This document shows, in pieces, positions 46,484 through 57,685 of a DNA stretch of 64,000 nt (its first letter is position 1; each line of letters begins with the position of its first letter). The stretch spans positions 310,001 through 374,000 of the forward strand of contig NZ_LT629703.1 in NCBI RefSeq assembly GCF_900103365.1, read 5' to 3'. This DNA comes from Afipia sp. GAS231 (lineage in GTDB: Bacteria > Pseudomonadota > Alphaproteobacteria > Rhizobiales > Xanthobacteraceae). Under the pieces are notes generated by a model, which saw only the letters and a program-made list of their open reading frames with translations, was not told where the DNA came from and searched no databases. The position numbers and the translations under genes are program-made.

Positions 46484-47776
46484 ATGGTCGATCTCGCGCC
46501 GCAGGTGGCCGCTGTGCAGGCGGGCGCCGCAAGGCCCTCGATGCGCCGATACTACGTGCTTGGCGTCCTGACCGTCGTCTACGCGCTGAACTTCCTCGAC
46601 CGCACCATCTTCAATGTCCTGATCGAGCCGATCAAAAAGGAGTTTGCGCTCAGCGACACCATGATGGGCCTGCTCGCGGGCTTCGGCTTCGTGCTGTTCT
46701 ATTCGCTGGTCGGGATACCGATTGCGCGCGTCGCCGATCGCGTCAACCGCCGCAACATCGTCGCCGCCGCGTTCGCGTTCTGGAGCGCGATGACGTTCCT
46801 GTGCGGGATGGCGACCAGCGTTACCAGCCTCGCGCTCGCCAGAATTGGCGTCGGCATCGGCGAATCCGCCTCCAGTCCGGCCTCGCAGTCGCTGATCGCC
46901 GATCTCTTCGCCAAGAACGAGCGGCCGCGGGCGCTCGGTATCTTCGCCATCGGCACCTATCTCGGCATCTTCCTCGGCTATTTCATCGGCGGCTACGTCA
47001 ACCAGTACTTCGGCTGGCGCATGGCGTTCTTCGCCGCCGGCCTGCCCGGCATCGCGCTCGCCGCCGTGCTGTGGCTGACGATCTCGGAGCCGAAGCGCGG
47101 CGCCATGGCGGAGACTTTTGCGCCGGAGCCGATCGGACCGACGCTCGGTTTCCTCGCCTCGCAGCAGAGTTTTGTGATCGTGCTGATCGGCTTCTGCCTC
47201 ACCACCTATACCAACTACGCCACCGCGGCCTGGATCCCGCCGTTCCTGGCGCGGGTGCATCACCTCTCCAGCGCCGAGATCGGCACCTATGCCGGCACAT
47301 TCAAGGGCCTCGCCGGGATGGCCGGCACGCTGGTCGGCGGGCTGGTGGTGGCGCGGATCAGCCAGCGCGACGACCGCTGGAAATTATGGGCGCCGGCGAT
47401 TACGTCGTTCCTCGCCGGTCCGGTGTTTGCCGTCTGCATGCTGACGCAGGATTTTACGACGATGGTCGCGGCGCTGTCGCTGACCTCGTTCCTGGTCGGC
47501 TTTCACCTCGGCCCGATCTTTGCGATTGCGCAGACCGTGGCGAGGCCGAGCATGCGGGCGCTGGCCTCCGCGATCATCGCCTTGACCGCAACCTGCTTTG
47601 GCCAGGGCGTCGGTCCGCTTGCCGTCGGCATGATCAACGACGCGCTCAAGAACGACTACGGCGCCAACGCCGTGCGCTATTCGTTGCTGTCGGCTGCGGT
47701 CACGACTTCGGTCGGCGCGCTGCTGTTTATCCTGGCGGCGCGGACGATCCGCGGCGATATCAAGCGCGCGAGTTGA
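46484..47776 (+). CDS. MFS transporter
   Basis: A 430-residue major-facilitator protein with 12 membrane helices. YALNFLDRTIFNVLIEPIKKEF in helix 1 and GIPIARVADRVNRRNIVA, the MFS loop 2-3 signature, are typical of the spinster/GlpT-like ACS group. GRxxxGxG-like ARIGVGIGESASSPASQSLIAD is helix 4. It presumably imports the aromatic or carboxylate substrate of the oxygenase upstream. GAGGGGGA precedes the ATG. Confidence 0.9.
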   Translation: MVDLAPQVAAVQAGAARPSMRRYYVLGVLTVVYALNFLDRTIFNVLIEPIKKEFALSDTMMGLLAGFGFVLFYSLVGIPIARVADRVNRRNIVAAAFAFWSAMTFLCGMATSVTSLALARIGVGIGESASSPASQSLIADLFAKNERPRALGIFAIGTYLGIFLGYFIGGYVNQYFGWRMAFFAAGLPGIALAAVLWLTISEPKRGAMAETFAPEPIGPTLGFLASQQSFVIVLIGFCLTTYTNYATAAWIPPFLARVHHLSSAEIGTYAGTFKGLAGMAGTLVGGLVVARISQRDDRWKLWAPAITSFLAGPVFAVCMLTQDFTTMVAALSLTSFLVGFHLGPIFAIAQTVARPSMRALASAIIALTATCFGQGVGPLAVGMINDALKNDYGANAVRYSLLSAAVTTSVGALLFILAARTIRGDIKRAS

Positions 47777-47799
47777 GGCGGCGCGTTTCCGGGAGTTAC

Positions 47800-48816
47800 T
47801 CAGGCGAGCTTGCCGACGTGCCCTTCGAGCAGGCTCCAGCACTTGGCGCCGAGTTTTTCTTTCCAGACGGCATACACGGGCACCATGCGGGCGCGGAACA
47901 GCTCCTGATCCACGTCGTTGAACACCATGCCACGCTCGGTCAGCGTCTTGCGCAGGCCGCCGTTGAATGTTCCCTGGTCTTCGCGCTGCAGGCGCACGTA
48001 CTTGGTGGCGTTGCGCTCGATCACAGCCTGAATATCGGCCGGCAGCTTCCGCCAGAGAGCAAGGTTGGCCATGAGGTTGAAGCCCGACCACATGTGGTTG
48101 GTCATCGCCATGTGTTTCTGCACTTCGTAAAGCTTGAACACTTCCGTGACGGCCAAGGGATTTTCCTGCGCGTCGACTTTGCCGTTTTTGATCCCGTCAT
48201 AAATCTGGTTGACGTTGATGGTCACGGGCTCGGCGCCGAGCGCCCTAAACGTGTCGGTAAACATTTGGCCGGCAGGCAAGCGAATCCGAATTCCCTCGAA
48301 ATCCCCGGGAGCGAGAATCGGCCGACTGGTCGTTGACGTCTGGCGCATGCCATTATCGAAGGCCATCACCGGGAAGCCGTACAAGCCCTTCGCCGCCATT
48401 TCCTCGCGCAAATAGGCGCCGAGCGCACCATCCGCGGCGGCGTGAGCTTCGCTCGCCGTCTTGAACGCGAACGGTACCTGCTGCACTTCAGCGACGGGCA
48501 CCGACTGGCCCAGAATGCCGCCCATCAGCGTGAAGAAGTCGAGCTCGCCGGAGATCACCATCTTGAGCGCTGCCGGGTCCGAGCCCTGAATGCCCGCATT
48601 CTCCGCGAATACCTCGGTGTCGACCCGGCCATTGGTCTCCGTCTTCACCGCCGCCCACATCTCGACCAGCCGCTTGTGCAGCGGGCTCGAGAGGGCCTGA
48701 TTGTGGAATTGGCGGAACTTGAAGTCCGCGGCAAGACCGAAGCGGCTGAAGGTAGCGAGTGAGCCCAGCACCGCCGCTCCCCCGATAACCGCGCGGCGGC
48801 TCAGTATTGTCGGCAT
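47800..48816 (-). CDS. TRAP transporter DctP-type solute-binding protein 1
   Basis: A 338-residue binding protein with a twin-arginine-like signal (LSRRAVIGGAAVLGSLATFS). Family blocks include FKFRQFHNQALSSPLHKRLVEMWA, GDFEGIRIRLPAGQMFTDTFRALGAEP and NQIYDGIKNGKVDAQENPLAV. The GIRIR and AQENP stretches contribute the carboxylate-binding arginine and nearby residues. No DctQ or DctM gene lies here. The ATG at 48816 has AGGGGA upstream. It is transcribed toward the MFS gene. Confidence 0.9.
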   Translation of the reverse strand: MPTILSRRAVIGGAAVLGSLATFSRFGLAADFKFRQFHNQALSSPLHKRLVEMWAAVKTETNGRVDTEVFAENAGIQGSDPAALKMVISGELDFFTLMGGILGQSVPVAEVQQVPFAFKTASEAHAAADGALGAYLREEMAAKGLYGFPVMAFDNGMRQTSTTSRPILAPGDFEGIRIRLPAGQMFTDTFRALGAEPVTINVNQIYDGIKNGKVDAQENPLAVTEVFKLYEVQKHMAMTNHMWSGFNLMANLALWRKLPADIQAVIERNATKYVRLQREDQGTFNGGLRKTLTERGMVFNDVDQELFRARMVPVYAVWKEKLGAKCWSLLEGHVGKLA

Positions 48817-48863
48817 GGCATTTTTCCCCTTTAAACAAAGTTCAGGCAATCTTGATCGCGCAC

Positions 48864-49892
48864 TCACGTCAGCTTGCCCGTGTATTTCTCCAGCTGCGCC
48901 CAGGCTTCTCCGCCATAGGTCTTCTGCCATTGCGTGTAGAAACCGGCCTTCACCAGCGCCGCCCTGAACTGCACCGGATCGGGCGTGTTGAAGGTCATGC
49001 CCTTGGCGGTCAGTTCGGCTTGCAGCGAGCGGTCCATCTCGACCAAATCGGCGCGCTCCTTGTTCGCGGCCGCATCGAAATTGCTGCTGACGATTTCCTG
49101 CAGATCCGCCGACAGCCCTGATAGCGCGCGGCGGTTGGCGACGATCCAGTAGCCGCTCCAGCAGTGGTTCGACAGCGCGCAGTATTTCTGCACCTCGTAG
49201 AGCTTGCCGGTCGACACCTGCGCCAGCGGGTTCTCCTGCCCTTCGACGATATGGGTCTGCAGCGCCGAGTAGAGTTCGTTGTAGCTGATGCTCGACGGCA
49301 GCGCGCCGAGGCCCGAGAACAGCGACGTCAGCAATGCCGTGACCGGCACACGAATCTTGAATCCCCTGAGATCGTCGACGCTGTTGAGCTGCCGGCTCGA
49401 CGACGACGTGATCTGCCGGAAACCATTGTCCCAGACCTTCTTCATCGGAACGATCCCGGCCTTGCCGATGGCGTCGCGGACCACCTCGCCGACGCCGCCA
49501 TCCATCGCCGCCCACACCTGGTCATAGGACTGGAAGGCGAAGCCGATGCTGGGCAGGCCCGACATCGGCACCAGGATCGACAACGTGAGGCTAGGCACCG
49601 CCAGCAGTTCGATGCCGCCGGCGCGGACCTGCGACAGCATCTCGGGATCGCCGCCGAGCTGGCTGTTGGAAAACACGGTGACATTGAGCCGGCCGTTTGA
49701 CTGCGCGCCGATCGCCTTGGCCGCCTCGGTGAGCCTGATCGTCAGCGGATGGGTCTCCGGTGTATTGACGCCGAGCTTGAAGTCGAATTCGGCGGCAGCG
49801 GCTGCCTTGGCGGGCCAACGGAGAATCGCGGTGGCCCAGGTTGCGGAAGCCGCGCCGAGCAGGTGCCGACGGGTCAGTTTCGTTGTTTTCAT
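48864..49892 (-). CDS. TRAP transporter DctP-type solute-binding protein 2
   Basis: A 342-residue paralogue of the downstream gene. A twin-arginine-like signal (LTRRHLLGAASATWATAIL) is followed by FDFKLGVNTPETHPLTIRLTEAA, DDLRGFKIRVPVTALLTSLFSGLG and NELYSALQTHIVEGQENPLAQV, the matching DctP blocks. The EGQENPLA block is almost identical in position to AQENPLA in its neighbour. GGAGAAAA precedes the ATG. No permease gene is beside it. Confidence 0.9.
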   Translation of the reverse strand: MKTTKLTRRHLLGAASATWATAILRWPAKAAAAAEFDFKLGVNTPETHPLTIRLTEAAKAIGAQSNGRLNVTVFSNSQLGGDPEMLSQVRAGGIELLAVPSLTLSILVPMSGLPSIGFAFQSYDQVWAAMDGGVGEVVRDAIGKAGIVPMKKVWDNGFRQITSSSSRQLNSVDDLRGFKIRVPVTALLTSLFSGLGALPSSISYNELYSALQTHIVEGQENPLAQVSTGKLYEVQKYCALSNHCWSGYWIVANRRALSGLSADLQEIVSSNFDAAANKERADLVEMDRSLQAELTAKGMTFNTPDPVQFRAALVKAGFYTQWQKTYGGEAWAQLEKYTGKLT

Positions 49893-50102
49893 TATTGTTT
49901 TTCTCCCGAGCGCCGTTTGCCGCGCCTGGGAGATGTTTTCGGCCGATCTGCTGTTTTCCGCAAGCCGGGCAGCTGACGGTCGAGAAATCGGCCAAAAAGC
50001 CACAGATGAAACCATTTTGAGGAAGGCGCGAAACCATCCTGAAACAGACTGGGGGTACACCTGCAGCCGTCAGAGGGCGGAACACACGCCCGGGAGGCTA
50101 CC

Positions 50103-50297
50103 ATGAACCACTCCATTCACTCTGCGGACCGCACCACCCACCTGAAGATCGTGGTTGTCGCGCTCGTTGCAGGCATCGCGGTGGCGGCTTTCGGTATCTC
50201 GGCACGATCAGGTTCGGATTTCACCCAGACCGCCCACGTCATGAAGGCGGGCAAGCCGGTGGTTGTCACCAGCTCGGACATCTCGATGGTCCGCTAA
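50103..50297 (+). CDS. Small membrane-anchored protein
   Basis: A 64-residue protein with one hydrophobic segment (KIVVVALVAGIAVAAFGISA, about 15-34) and a short polar C-terminus (VMKAGKPVVVTSSDISMVR). GGGAGG lies 6 bases before the ATG, and a good terminator follows 28 bases after the stop, so it is probably expressed as a single gene. I recall similar short proteins in Bradyrhizobium but no named family. Confidence 0.65.
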   Translation: MNHSIHSADRTTHLKIVVVALVAGIAVAAFGISARSGSDFTQTAHVMKAGKPVVVTSSDISMVR

Positions 50298-50325
50298 GCG
50301 CTAACGACTTCATTGGAATCAAAAC

Positions 50326-50350
50326 GGCCGCCCAAGGGGCGGCCTTTTTG
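50326..50350 (+). terminator. Rho-independent terminator of the 64-aa gene
   Basis: GGCCGCCC (50326-50333) pairs with GGGCGGCC (50337-50344) around a 3-base loop, followed by TTTTTG. Confidence 0.85.
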
Positions 50351-50393
50351 TTGGCACGAGGCCTTGAGGATCGGTGCTAAGCCATTGAAACAA

Positions 50394-50470
50394 TGGCGCG
50401 AGAGACGGGACTCGAACCCGCGGCCTCCGCCGTGACAGGGCGGCGCTCTAACCAACTGAGCTACTCCCGC
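50394..50470 (-). tRNA. tRNA-Asp (GTC)
   Basis: Minus strand: acceptor GCGGGAG pairs with CTCTCGC, D-arm GTAGCTCAGTTGGTTAGAG, anticodon stem GCCGCC/GGCGG with loop CTGTCAC (anticodon GTC), T-arm GGGTTCGAGTCCC, encoded CCA. All arms fold normally. Confidence 0.95.
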
Positions 50471-50808
50471 GGATGCCGTAATCAACTCGTGATCCGCGCA
50501 GGACCGAGGGCATAAAGGGCGATCTTACGTTAGTCAAGGACGTTGCGAATCCCCTTGCCAAATGGGCATTTCTGCGACACGTAAGCAAAAAACGGCTTGT
50601 TTTCAGGCAAATCAGCGTAGGCAGCCGCCACCCGAATCATTTAAGGCCTGATACGTCTAAGTTTCTTGAAACCTTCGCCGTTCCGCTCACGTCGGAATCC
50701 GGAGGTTCAGGTCTCTGACATCAGCGGTTTTCCGGCGTGGACCGCACTGCGCCCCGCTACCGAGGCAAACCGCAAGCTCAAGCCATTTACCAACGAGGAG
50801 GGCCAGAT
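50471..50808. other. Intergenic region upstream of HU
   Basis: About 340 bases with no gene. It should contain the HU promoter, but no strong -35/-10 pair is evident. I see no repeat or hairpin worth annotating. Confidence 0.45.
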
Positions 50809-51108
50809 ATGGCGAAGAAAGCAGCGACTCCAGCCACCGTGACGCTCAAGCACCTGGCAGCGGATCTCGCCGAAGAGCATGAATTGTCGAAGAAGGCCGC
50901 CGAGGCGATTCTGACCGATATGGTCGGCAAGATCACCAAGCACCTGAAGAAGGGCGAGCGCATCCGCATCGTCGGGCTGGGCATCCTCCAGGTTCGCAAG
51001 CGCGCCGCCCGCATGGGCCGCAACCCCGCCACCGGCGAAGCGATCCAGATCAAGGCCAGCAAGAAGGTCGCCTTCCGCGCCGCCAAGGAACTCAAGGAAG
51101 CCGTCTGA
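50809..51108 (+). CDS. HU-family DNA-binding protein
   Basis: A 99-residue histone-like protein that bends and compacts DNA. LKHLAADLAEEHELSKKAAEAILTDMVGKI is the dimer helix pair; the beta-arm tip is GRNPATGEAIQI, with the intercalating proline in RNPATG, and the C-terminus is KASKKVAFRAAKELKEAV. GAGGAGGG lies 7 bases before the ATG. Ends in a strong terminator. Confidence 0.96.
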   Translation: MAKKAATPATVTLKHLAADLAEEHELSKKAAEAILTDMVGKITKHLKKGERIRIVGLGILQVRKRAARMGRNPATGEAIQIKASKKVAFRAAKELKEAV

Positions 51109-51133
51109 TACGGCGTCCTTTCTGATCCGACGT

Positions 51134-51172
51134 AAAGCGCCATTCCGGCGGGGACCCGGAATGGCGCTTTTC
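51134..51172 (+). terminator. Rho-independent terminator after HU
   Basis: AAAGCGCCATTCCGG pairs with CCGGAATGGCGCTTT around a 7-base loop, followed by TCTG. It lies 26 bases after the HU stop. Confidence 0.9.
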
Positions 51173-51255
51173 TGTTATAGAGCCACACTCATAACGCCCG
51201 TCGCTCAAGTCTTGCTTGGCGGGCTTGGCCTGCTCTCTTCATCCGGATTGTCATC

Positions 51256-52509
51256 TTGGCTTCTTCCCTCGCGTTTACCCACACCGTGACCGAGCGCTTC
51301 CTGCGCTATGTCGTGATCGACACCCAGTCCGATCCGGGCTCGCCGACCTGCCCCTCCACCGAGAAACAGAAGAATCTCGGCCGCCTGCTCGCGGCCGAAC
51401 TGCAGGCGATCGGGCTTGCCGACGCCCATCTCGACCAGCATGGCTATGTCTACGCGACCATTCCGGCGAACACCGACAAGCGGGTCGCCACGATCTGCTT
51501 CTGCTCGCATATGGACACCTCGCCGGATTGTAGCGGCGCCAACGTCAAGCCGCAGATCGTGAAAAACTATCGCGGTGGCGATATCGTGCTGCCGGCCGAT
51601 CCCACCCAGGTGATACGCGCAGCCGATCATCCGGCGCTGGCCGACCAGATCGGCAACGACATCATCACGACGGACGGCACCACGCTGCTGGGCGCCGACA
51701 ACAAGGCCGGCCTCGCCGAAATCATGGACGCGGCGCAGTTCCTGATCGCAAACCCGCACATCAAGCACGGCGCCATCAAGATACTCTTCACCCCGGACGA
51801 AGAGATCGGCCGCGGCGTCGACAAGGTCGACCTCAAGAAGCTCGGCGCCGACTTCGCCTATACGATGGACGGCGAGACCGCCGGGAATATCGAAGACGAG
51901 ACCTTTTCGGCCGACGGCGCCACCATCACCATCGAGGGCGTCTCGACCCATCCGGGGTTTGCAAAAGGCAAGATGGAGCATGCGATCAAGATCGCCGCGG
52001 CCATCGTCGACCGGCTGCCGAAAAATACCTGCTCGCCCGAGACCACGGAGGGCAAGGAAGGCTTTCTGCATCCGATCGGCATCTCCGGCGCGCTGGAGAA
52101 GGCGTCCATTGGCTTCATCGTGCGCGACTTCAACGACGAGGGCTTGAAGGAAAAGGAAACCCTGCTGGAAAGCATCGTCAAGGACGTGATGAAGGACTAT
52201 CCGCGCTCGACCTACCGCATGGAGGTCAAGCCGCAATACCGCAACATGAAGCAGGCGATCGACCGCCACCCCGAGACCGTCGACTACGCGATCGAGGCGA
52301 TCCGCCGCGCCGGCCTCACACCGGTGCGCAGCTCGATCCGCGGCGGCACCGACGGCTCGCGGCTATCAGCCATGGGCCTGCCCTGCCCCAACATCTTCGC
52401 CGGCGAGCACGCCTTCCACTCGCGGCTGGAATGGGTCAGCCGCCAGGACATGGAAAAGGCGGCGGAGACGATCGTGCATCTGGCGATGATCTGGGAAGAG
52501 CGGGCGTAG
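51256..52509 (+). CDS. pepT: Peptidase T (tripeptide aminopeptidase)
   Basis: A 417-residue zinc aminopeptidase of family M20B that releases the N-terminal residue of tripeptides. The first zinc site is SHMDTSPD (H85, D87), then LLGADNKAGLAEIMD, the catalytic glutamates in FTPDEEIGRG, TMDGE, and the C-terminal RGGTDGSRLSAMGLPCPNIFAGEHAFHS. The start is a TTG at 51256, because no ATG precedes the conserved FTHTVTERFLRYV. It lies 147 bases after HU, on the same strand. Confidence 0.95.
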   Translation: MASSLAFTHTVTERFLRYVVIDTQSDPGSPTCPSTEKQKNLGRLLAAELQAIGLADAHLDQHGYVYATIPANTDKRVATICFCSHMDTSPDCSGANVKPQIVKNYRGGDIVLPADPTQVIRAADHPALADQIGNDIITTDGTTLLGADNKAGLAEIMDAAQFLIANPHIKHGAIKILFTPDEEIGRGVDKVDLKKLGADFAYTMDGETAGNIEDETFSADGATITIEGVSTHPGFAKGKMEHAIKIAAAIVDRLPKNTCSPETTEGKEGFLHPIGISGALEKASIGFIVRDFNDEGLKEKETLLESIVKDVMKDYPRSTYRMEVKPQYRNMKQAIDRHPETVDYAIEAIRRAGLTPVRSSIRGGTDGSRLSAMGLPCPNIFAGEHAFHSRLEWVSRQDMEKAAETIVHLAMIWEERA

Positions 52510-52587
52510 GTTCCCTACCCGGACCCAAAATCGCGAAAACAACCCCATGCAAAGTAGAACTCCGGCTCGCAAGGCGTCGCACCAAGT

Positions 52588-53454
52588 CTAGCCCGCGCGC
52601 GCTGTCACGATCCAGATCGAGGCCGGCAACGGCACCGTGTCGCCCTTGGCGAAGGTCGCAAGCACTTCACGAACCGAATTGGTGGCGGCGGCGCGGGTCT
52701 CCGGCGGATGGCCTTCGAGAGCGCGACTGGCGGGTCCGATTTCGAAGGCGGCCTGCACCGCGGCTTCCAGGCCGCGGCCGAGCGCGACATCGAGCGTGAG
52801 ATGGCACGGCTCCATCGCAATGCCGGCAAAACCGGCCGCACCGAGGATACGGTTCACGCGCGCCTCCGAGGCGAACGCAAACGGTCCGGGATCTTCCGGG
52901 CCCTGCGGCGGAAGCTTTGGCACGTGCTTGTAGACCGCCTGCAGCGGCGCCATGAAGAATGGATTCTCCTTCGGCTCGCGCCAGCACGCGAACGCCAACC
53001 GTCCCGACGGCCGCAACGCCTTGCGCAGGTTCGAAAACGACAGCGCTGGATCGGCAAAGAACATCACGCCGAACCGTGACGCCAGCAGATCGAAGCTTGC
53101 CGGATCGAACGGATAGACCGTCGCATCCGCCAGCGCGAAATCGACCGGCAACTCCTTTGGCGCGGTCTGCCGCGCCCGCTCCAGCATCGGGCCGGAGACG
53201 TCGATGCCGAACACATGGCCTGAGGGTGCGACCTTGTGCCCGAACGCAATCGTGGTGGCGCCGCTGCCGCAGCCGACGTCGATGACGCGCTCGCCTGTCT
53301 TGGGCTTGGCGCGGTCGATCAGCAGGTCGGCGATCGGCTTCAGCAGGATATCCTGCGCCGCTTGCCGATCGGCCCAGCGCTGGCCGCCCGGCCCGTTCCA
53401 GTAGGCGATCTGGTCGGCGTTCTCTTGGTGGCCTTGGGGGGTGTCCATATGCAT
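52588..53454 (-). CDS. Class I SAM-dependent methyltransferase
   Basis: A 288-residue methyltransferase with motif I VIDVGCGSG (57-65), a following GIDVSGPMLERARQT, motif DFALADATVYPFDPASFDLLASRFGVMFFADP and LRPSGRLAFACWREP. The QRWADRQ N-terminal helix is seen in a rhizobial group of UbiE-like enzymes. Substrate unknown. The ATG at 53454 has a second in-frame ATG two codons later. It is convergent with pepT. Confidence 0.88.
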   Translation of the reverse strand: MHMDTPQGHQENADQIAYWNGPGGQRWADRQAAQDILLKPIADLLIDRAKPKTGERVIDVGCGSGATTIAFGHKVAPSGHVFGIDVSGPMLERARQTAPKELPVDFALADATVYPFDPASFDLLASRFGVMFFADPALSFSNLRKALRPSGRLAFACWREPKENPFFMAPLQAVYKHVPKLPPQGPEDPGPFAFASEARVNRILGAAGFAGIAMEPCHLTLDVALGRGLEAAVQAAFEIGPASRALEGHPPETRAAATNSVREVLATFAKGDTVPLPASIWIVTARAG

Positions 53455-53545
53455 AATTCTCTATGTAATTCGGTCATTTGGGAAGCAATACGCCGGTCAC
53501 CCGACCTTGCACTGAAGGGGCCCGCAAGGTTAAACAGAAGCTTGA

Positions 53546-53622
53546 GGGCGGCTAGCTCAGCTGGTTAGAGCATCTCGTTTACACCGAGAGGGTCGGCGGT
53601 TCGAATCCGTCGCCGCCTACCA
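53546..53622 (+). tRNA. tRNA-Val (TAC)
   Basis: Acceptor GGGCGGC pairs with GCCGCCT (one G-U), D-arm CTAGCTCAGCTGGTTAGAG, anticodon loop TTTACAC (anticodon TAC) closed by CTCG/CGAG, T-arm GCGGTTCGAATCCGT, encoded CCA. Confidence 0.95.
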
Positions 53623-53705
53623 TATTTTTCAATGACTTAGCTTTCCAGAGGGATCGGGAAGGCATGCAAAATGAAGAGGCCGCCAGCTAGGTGGCTTATC
53701 GTGGC

Positions 53706-54014
53706 ATGAGAACGATAGAACTCGACGCCAGCGGCTGGAAAGTCCCCCTCGATTTTGCCTCTGCGCTCAAGGAAGCGTTGGGATCACCGGAATGGCACGG
53801 CACTCGGGCGGCAGCTTTCATAGACTCCATGGTCGCGGGTGGAATCAATGCTCTCGAACCGCCCTATGTGATCAGGGTCGTCAATACGGCAAATCTTGAA
53901 TCCGAAGTGATGGAGTTCATTCAAGATGTTTCGTCGTGGGTTGAAGACGCCCGCGTCCGTAGACTTGCGCGCACCGGGCAAGATGCAGCGGTAAGTCTTC
54001 AGATCGCAAATTAG
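53706..54014 (+). CDS. Barstar-like protein
   Basis: A 102-residue small protein. TIELDASGWKVPLDFASALKEALGSPEWHGTRAAAFIDSMV, read against the barstar fold, gives the first strand, the helix with the G-x-x-x-x-A-x-x-D core, and EPPYVIRVVNTANL. The key barstar aspartate would be within FIDSMV. Barstars inhibit cytoplasmic RNases. No barnase-like toxin gene is adjacent, so it is an orphan immunity-type protein. The ATG at 53706 is preferred over 53691. It is more AT-rich than pepT and the methyltransferase. Confidence 0.6.
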   Translation: MRTIELDASGWKVPLDFASALKEALGSPEWHGTRAAAFIDSMVAGGINALEPPYVIRVVNTANLESEVMEFIQDVSSWVEDARVRRLARTGQDAAVSLQIAN

Positions 54015-54101
54015 GCACGGCGATCTTCAAACAAGGCCACCAAGATCGGAGACAAGCCAGCACCGGGAAACGGGAACTGGCCTGTTTTGACTACTAGAGG
54101 C

Positions 54102-54389
54102 CTAATCTGATTTTGGCGATGGCGCCTTGCTTTTAACAGCAGCGCGCGAAAGCTTTTCCAGTCTCCCAGACGGAAATCTCCAATATCCCCCGGTCATGGT
54201 GATTGTATAGTGCCCCCTTTTCCAACCAGCTTCCTTGCCGGAGACATGAGAGATCGTGAATTCATCATTGGGCATATGAACCAACTTTAGCGTTTCCGGC
54301 GTCAATCGCCTATCGCCCATGGCAATGCCAACCGCAGCAAAGATTTCCTGCAACTGGGTCGGCCAATATTCGGGATCGTTTTCATCCAC
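54102..54389 (-). CDS. Hypothetical protein of the tRNA-Val islet
   Basis: A 95-residue protein with an acidic N-terminus (MDENDPEYWPTQLQEIFAAV) and a beta-rich middle (FTISHVSGKEAGW, HYTITMTGGYWRFPSG). The tail is basic. No family recognised. Base composition is like its islet neighbours and unlike the core genes. Confidence 0.5.
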   Translation of the reverse strand: MDENDPEYWPTQLQEIFAAVGIAMGDRRLTPETLKLVHMPNDEFTISHVSGKEAGWKRGHYTITMTGGYWRFPSGRLEKLSRAAVKSKAPSPKSD

Positions 54390-54450
54390 GGCTGATGGTC
54401 CGTTTCAGTATGTGCTGTCCGTATTTGAGCCGAGGTGTCCTAGTTTCCGG

Positions 54451-54717
54451 TCAGGAGTGTCTTCGTCCGTAGATCGCGACAGCTTTAGCCGCAATATCGC
54501 GATCCATATCTGGATTACCTCGGAGCGACATCCGGGATGTAACCACCCAATTGAGATACTCTCCGATGGTTGCCGCATCCGCTTCATCAGCGAGCATCTT
54601 AAACACCTGCATGGCATAATAGTCGTATTCGTCTTCGGCCCCCTCGCAGCCGGACACGCCGATTGGGTCCCACTCATGCAAGAGCAAACTCTTTAGCGCT
54701 TCGAGTTCGGACGACAT
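54451..54717 (-). CDS. Immunity-like hypothetical protein
   Basis: An 88-residue acidic, helical protein. LKSLLLHEWDPIGV, DEYDYYAMQVFKMLADEADAATIGEYLNWVV matches the pattern of small DUF1871/immunity-like proteins (LL-x-x-W-DPIGV...DEYDxY...I-x-x-YL). These occur near polymorphic-toxin loci, but no toxin is here. ATG 54717 is preferred over an in-frame GTG at 54723. Confidence 0.55.
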   Translation of the reverse strand: MSSELEALKSLLLHEWDPIGVSGCEGAEDEYDYYAMQVFKMLADEADAATIGEYLNWVVTSRMSLRGNPDMDRDIAAKAVAIYGRRHS

Positions 54718-54741
54718 CGGCACTCGCTTCTATGCAGTGGT

Positions 54742-55032
54742 CTAATTCGGAGAAGGGAAGAATAAATTCTTAAGGCATAACAAGCCGAAGCCCGTGCCAA
54801 TAGCGACAAAAAACGCGAGCCCCAGCCAGACCATTTGACTGTAGTAGTGGTAGTATTCCTTCGAGAATTCGCTTGGCAATGGTGTCCTGAGCGTAAAAAG
54901 GCCGCGCCGCTCTATGCACTCGCCTGCCCTGAGAAACGCTGCGCGGAAACCCATTGCCCAAAGCACAACGGCGCATCCCCAATCCGCAGTGATTAGAAAA
55001 TTGAGAAAGTCGCGAAGTACTTCGCGCAGCAT
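54742..55032 (-). CDS. Two-helix membrane protein of the tRNA-Val islet
   Basis: A 96-residue protein with two membrane segments (about 17-33 WGCAVVLWAMGFRAAFL, and 69-90 VWLGLAFFVAIGTGFGLLCL). YYHYYSQMV lies between them. No family recognised. It is the rightmost gene of the islet, followed by lon. Confidence 0.5.
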   Translation of the reverse strand: MLREVLRDFLNFLITADWGCAVVLWAMGFRAAFLRAGECIERRGLFTLRTPLPSEFSKEYYHYYSQMVWLGLAFFVAIGTGFGLLCLKNLFFPSPN

Positions 55033-55208
55033 TGAAAAATCCTAAGCCGCCTCAGTTGGTGGCCTTTACCTGCCTATCGCGCCTTTTTCGCCCGATCAAG
55101 CTGCCCGGCCTTTCCTCCTCGAAAACGCATCTCCGACGCTGCCTGATGGTCAGGATGAATGGTGCCCGCAATGGCATTGCCCGTCGATCTGCATCGTCCT
55201 TCGACTCC

Positions 55209-55238
55209 AAAAAAAACGGCGCCCGAAGGCGCCGTTTT
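55209..55238 (-). terminator. Rho-independent terminator of lon
   Basis: ACGGCGCC (55216-55223) pairs with GGCGCCGT (55228-55235) around CGAA, and the minus strand ends in a run of eight T. It starts 20 bases after the lon stop. Confidence 0.9.
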
Positions 55239-55258
55239 ATCATTCACAGTGATGTTGG

Positions 55259-57685
<2,427 letters not shown>

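Noticed and set aside
53546..55032. A full integrative element inserted at tRNA-Val
   Set aside because: No integrase gene and no second copy of the tRNA 3' end are visible within the window.
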